A program made the position numbers and the translations under genes. A DNA stretch of 64,000 nucleotides from Bacteroidota bacterium (GTDB taxonomy: Bacteria > Bacteroidota > Bacteroidia > Bacteroidales > JAAYUG01): NCBI GenBank assembly GCA_029571215.1, contig JAKPTE010000009.1, positions 1 to 64,000 of the forward strand, read 5' to 3'. Below the pieces are notes generated by a model that saw nothing but the letters and a program-made list of their open reading frames with translations, was not told the DNA's origin and searched no databases. Of this stretch, positions 62,252-64,000 are shown piece after piece. The number at the start of each line of letters is the position of its first letter. Position 1 is the first letter of the stretch.

Positions 62252-63090
62252 AGCGACAAATCCGTTTCTTTCTCAAAATCTATGGCCCATTGCCTGATCA
62301 GAACAGGTGCGTCAGCCTGGTGAATTATTTCTTTTGCCATGCGGAGGGGACCCAGCTTTTGTTCAAGCACAAATGAGGCAATTTTCTCCGTCAGAAATGC
62401 AAAATCAACTAAACCGGCTGGCGAGTTCAGACAATCGGAGAAAAACTGCAGTGTATAGAGAAATCTTTTATACTGGGTCTGAAAAAAACGGGAATTAACC
62501 GGTAGCATTTTCTGAATACGGTCAAAGCGGTTTTTTAGGTTTGGAAGAATCAGTCCGGGTATTTTTTCTGAAGCAATTCCCCGTATCAGGTAGATTTCAG
62601 TGTAACGATACACACCCGTTGCACCGAATGCATCGAGATCATCTGCCATATGAAGTAAAGCGAGCAAATGGCTTTTCATATTTTCACCCCCGGTTTCTTC
62701 TGTATTGTCTTTCTGATCGTGTTCGGCTACGATGGAAAGGAGGATATCTGCTCCGGAAAAAGTCAGTCCGGTTCGTTGGAGGAAATCGGAACAAAGTTTG
62801 CTGCTGAACTGACCATGGCGGGGCCCCGGGTCAATGCTCATACCCGTATCGTGAAAGAAACAGGCCAGCAGGAGAATCTCCGTTTCTTCAGCAGTAAGGA
62901 GGATACCATTCGTTAGAATAATCTGCCTGGCGTATTTCCAAACCCGTGAATGGTGGGAACAATCATGTGATGGCAAATATGTCGCTAAAAAGCAGCGATT
63001 GCATTCCTCTATCAGGACGGGCAACCACTTGTTCTCAAGGAATGCGATGGTCTGCAGAGAGGATTCCCTGTCAGGCTCATGATCAGACAT
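62248..63090 (-). CDS. HD-domain phosphohydrolase-like protein
   Basis: A 280-residue soluble protein with an HD metal-binding domain. Visible metal ligands are His in DCSHHSRVWKYARQI (about residues 42-57), the HD pair in LLACFFHDTGMSID (near 80), His in VAEHDQKD and Asp in LLHMADDLDAFG (near 150). This resembles HD proteins acting on nucleotides or phosphates, but the substrate is unknown. The C-terminal 110 residues are helical and unrecognised. Its start overlaps the pyruvate kinase stop by 8 bp, so the two are translationally linked; its stop overlaps mgsA by 4 bp on the other strand. Confidence 0.8.
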   Translation of the reverse strand: MSDHEPDRESSLQTIAFLENKWLPVLIEECNRCFLATYLPSHDCSHHSRVWKYARQIILTNGILLTAEETEILLLACFFHDTGMSIDPGPRHGQFSSKLCSDFLQRTGLTFSGADILLSIVAEHDQKDNTEETGGENMKSHLLALLHMADDLDAFGATGVYRYTEIYLIRGIASEKIPGLILPNLKNRFDRIQKMLPVNSRFFQTQYKRFLYTLQFFSDCLNSPAGLVDFAFLTEKIASFVLEQKLGPLRMAKEIIHQADAPVLIRQWAIDFEKETDLSL

Positions 63091-64000
63091 AGCTCAGTTT
63101 AATCATATTGGTTTGTCCACGGGCATTAATAGGAATACTGCCAACATGGATGATGACCTGATCGTCGGAAATATATTTGTTTTCTTTTAAGAACTGGGTG
63201 GATTGCTGAATCGATTCATCGGTATGATCTGATTTGTCGTAATAAAAGGCTCGCACACCCCAGACAAGGGATAGACGACAAAGGAGGGATTCATTCCTTG
63301 TAAACGTATAGATAGCAGCTTTGGGGCGATGGGAGGCAATGCGCATTGGAGTATAACCGCTGAAGGTGAAGGTGACGATGGCCTCTGCTCTTGTTTGCTG
63401 TGCCATGTGACAGGCATTAGCGCAAATGGAGTCGGGAAGAAAAGTGCGCGAAAGTTCATACGGAGGATGTTCACGGTAATACGGATAAGCATGTTGTTCG
63501 GTATAGCTGATGATCTGCTGCATGGCTCTGATAACACCGGCCGGATATTTTCCTACGGAGGTTTCTCCGCTCAGCATGAGGGCATCAGCACCGTCGAGCA
63601 CAGCATTGGCCACATCATTGGCCTCTGCCCGTGTAGGACGGAAACTCGTGATCATACTTTCCATCATCTGGGTAGCAATGATGACCGGTTTTGCTTTTTC
63701 AATGCATTTTTTTACAATCATTTTCTGAATCAGAGGCACCCTGTCGAATGGGATTTCTACACCCAGATCACCACGGGCTACCATGATTCCGTTTGCCATA
63801 TCAATGATTTCATCAATTTCGTTGAGTGCTTCCGGCTTTTCAATTTTGGCAATGATCCAGGCATGTTTCTTTTCCTGACGCATGAGTTCTTTCAGGTCAA
63901 GAAGATCGGCTGGTTTTCTGACAAATGAGAGCGCCAGCCAGTCAACTCCTTCCTGCAACGCAAAATGGGCGTCCTCCTTGTCTTTTTCGGTTAGGCTGGG
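63083..64000 (-). CDS. pyk: Pyruvate kinase, C-terminal part (runs off the right window edge)
   Basis: At least 305 residues of pyruvate kinase are in the window; the N-terminus is beyond base 64000. Reading in from the edge: PSLTEKDKEDAHFALQEGVD, DWLALSFVRKPADL, IIAKIEKPEALNEIDEI (catalytic Lys), GIMVARGDLGVEIPFDRVPL (Mg2+-binding Glu/Asp), PVIIATQMMESMI, PTRAEANDVANAVLDGADALMLSGETSVG, then the C-terminal regulatory domain to the stop. It makes pyruvate and ATP from phosphoenolpyruvate. The downstream HD-domain gene overlaps it by 8 bp, an unusual operon partner. Confidence 0.97.
   Translation of the reverse strand, partial: PSLTEKDKEDAHFALQEGVDWLALSFVRKPADLLDLKELMRQEKKHAWIIAKIEKPEALNEIDEIIDMANGIMVARGDLGVEIPFDRVPLIQKMIVKKCIEKAKPVIIATQMMESMITSFRPTRAEANDVANAVLDGADALMLSGETSVGKYPAGVIRAMQQIISYTEQHAYPYYREHPPYELSRTFLPDSICANACHMAQQTRAEAIVTFTFSGYTPMRIASHRPKAAIYTFTRNESLLCRLSLVWGVRAFYYDKSDHTDESIQQSTQFLKENKYISDDQVIIHVGSIPINARGQTNMIKLSYV

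Overview
The window is a stretch of a Bacteroidota chromosome, most likely order Bacteroidales or a close relative. The evidence is a type IX secretion (Por) C-terminal sorting domain on a subtilase, a CarboxypepD-reg/TonB receptor, the START-like small protein, a tandem SiaB-like protein, bifunctional RibBA, and -7 boxes of the form TAnnTTTG with almost no Shine-Dalgarno sites. Gene density is high. Nothing resembling a prophage, a CRISPR array or an insertion sequence is visible. The nearest thing to genome plasticity is a duplicated tRNA-Met locus.

Layout, left to right. 1-8.2 kb: a broken ORF, a secreted sphingomyelinase-like phosphodiesterase, then an efflux operon on the minus strand (membrane-fusion protein, MacB/LolD-type ATPase, a 100-aa unknown, TolC) divergent from a sigma-54-type response regulator and its kinase. 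No permease is encoded in this operon. 8.6-14.7 kb: a PfkB sugar kinase, a GH16 laminarinase-like enzyme, enolase with a strong terminator, and a dynamin-like GTPase. 14.7-20.4 kb: an electron-transfer operon (etfB, etfA, a membrane Fe-S/heme protein, a CCG-domain protein, an acyl-CoA dehydrogenase) that should pass electrons from acyl-CoA oxidation to the quinone pool. 20.6-23.2 kb: an orphan family 5 solute-binding lipoprotein and a trypsin-fold protein that has lost its catalytic histidine.

23.2-32.2 kb, minus strand: a MORN-repeat protein, a T9SS subtilase, xseA, a TPR sensor kinase and xseB read as one operon, followed by dnaK. 32.4-35.1 kb, plus strand: panB, an RluA-type pseudouridine synthase and a GH73/LysM hydrolase. 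35.0-41.6 kb, minus strand: an LptF/G permease, two glycosyltransferases, ribBA and fmt, tightly overlapped, plus a START-like protein. 41.9-42.4 kb: tRNA-Met(CAT) preceded by truncated tandem copies of its own 5' half, then a GIY-YIG nuclease with an altered C-terminus.

42.6-51.7 kb: a membrane protein, mutS2, a sensor kinase with a degenerate receiver domain, a trans-sulfuration-type PLP enzyme, and groES-groEL. 51.3-60.1 kb: a sigma-54 activator, lptE, a TPR protein and secG in one operon; kdsB; a TonB receptor with a small secreted protein; and mltG. 60.5-64 kb: a protein made of two SiaB-like kinase domains, methylglyoxal synthase, an HD-domain protein, and pyruvate kinase cut by the window edge.

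Most of the window is housekeeping plus cell-envelope biogenesis (LptE, LptF/G, KdsB, SecG, MltG, GH73, glycosyltransferases). I do not see a clear new defence or mobile system. The most unusual items are the tRNA-Met partial-copy array, the tandem SiaB-like protein, the pseudo-protease, the degenerate receiver kinase, and the near-identical two-hairpin layout behind dnaK and groEL.
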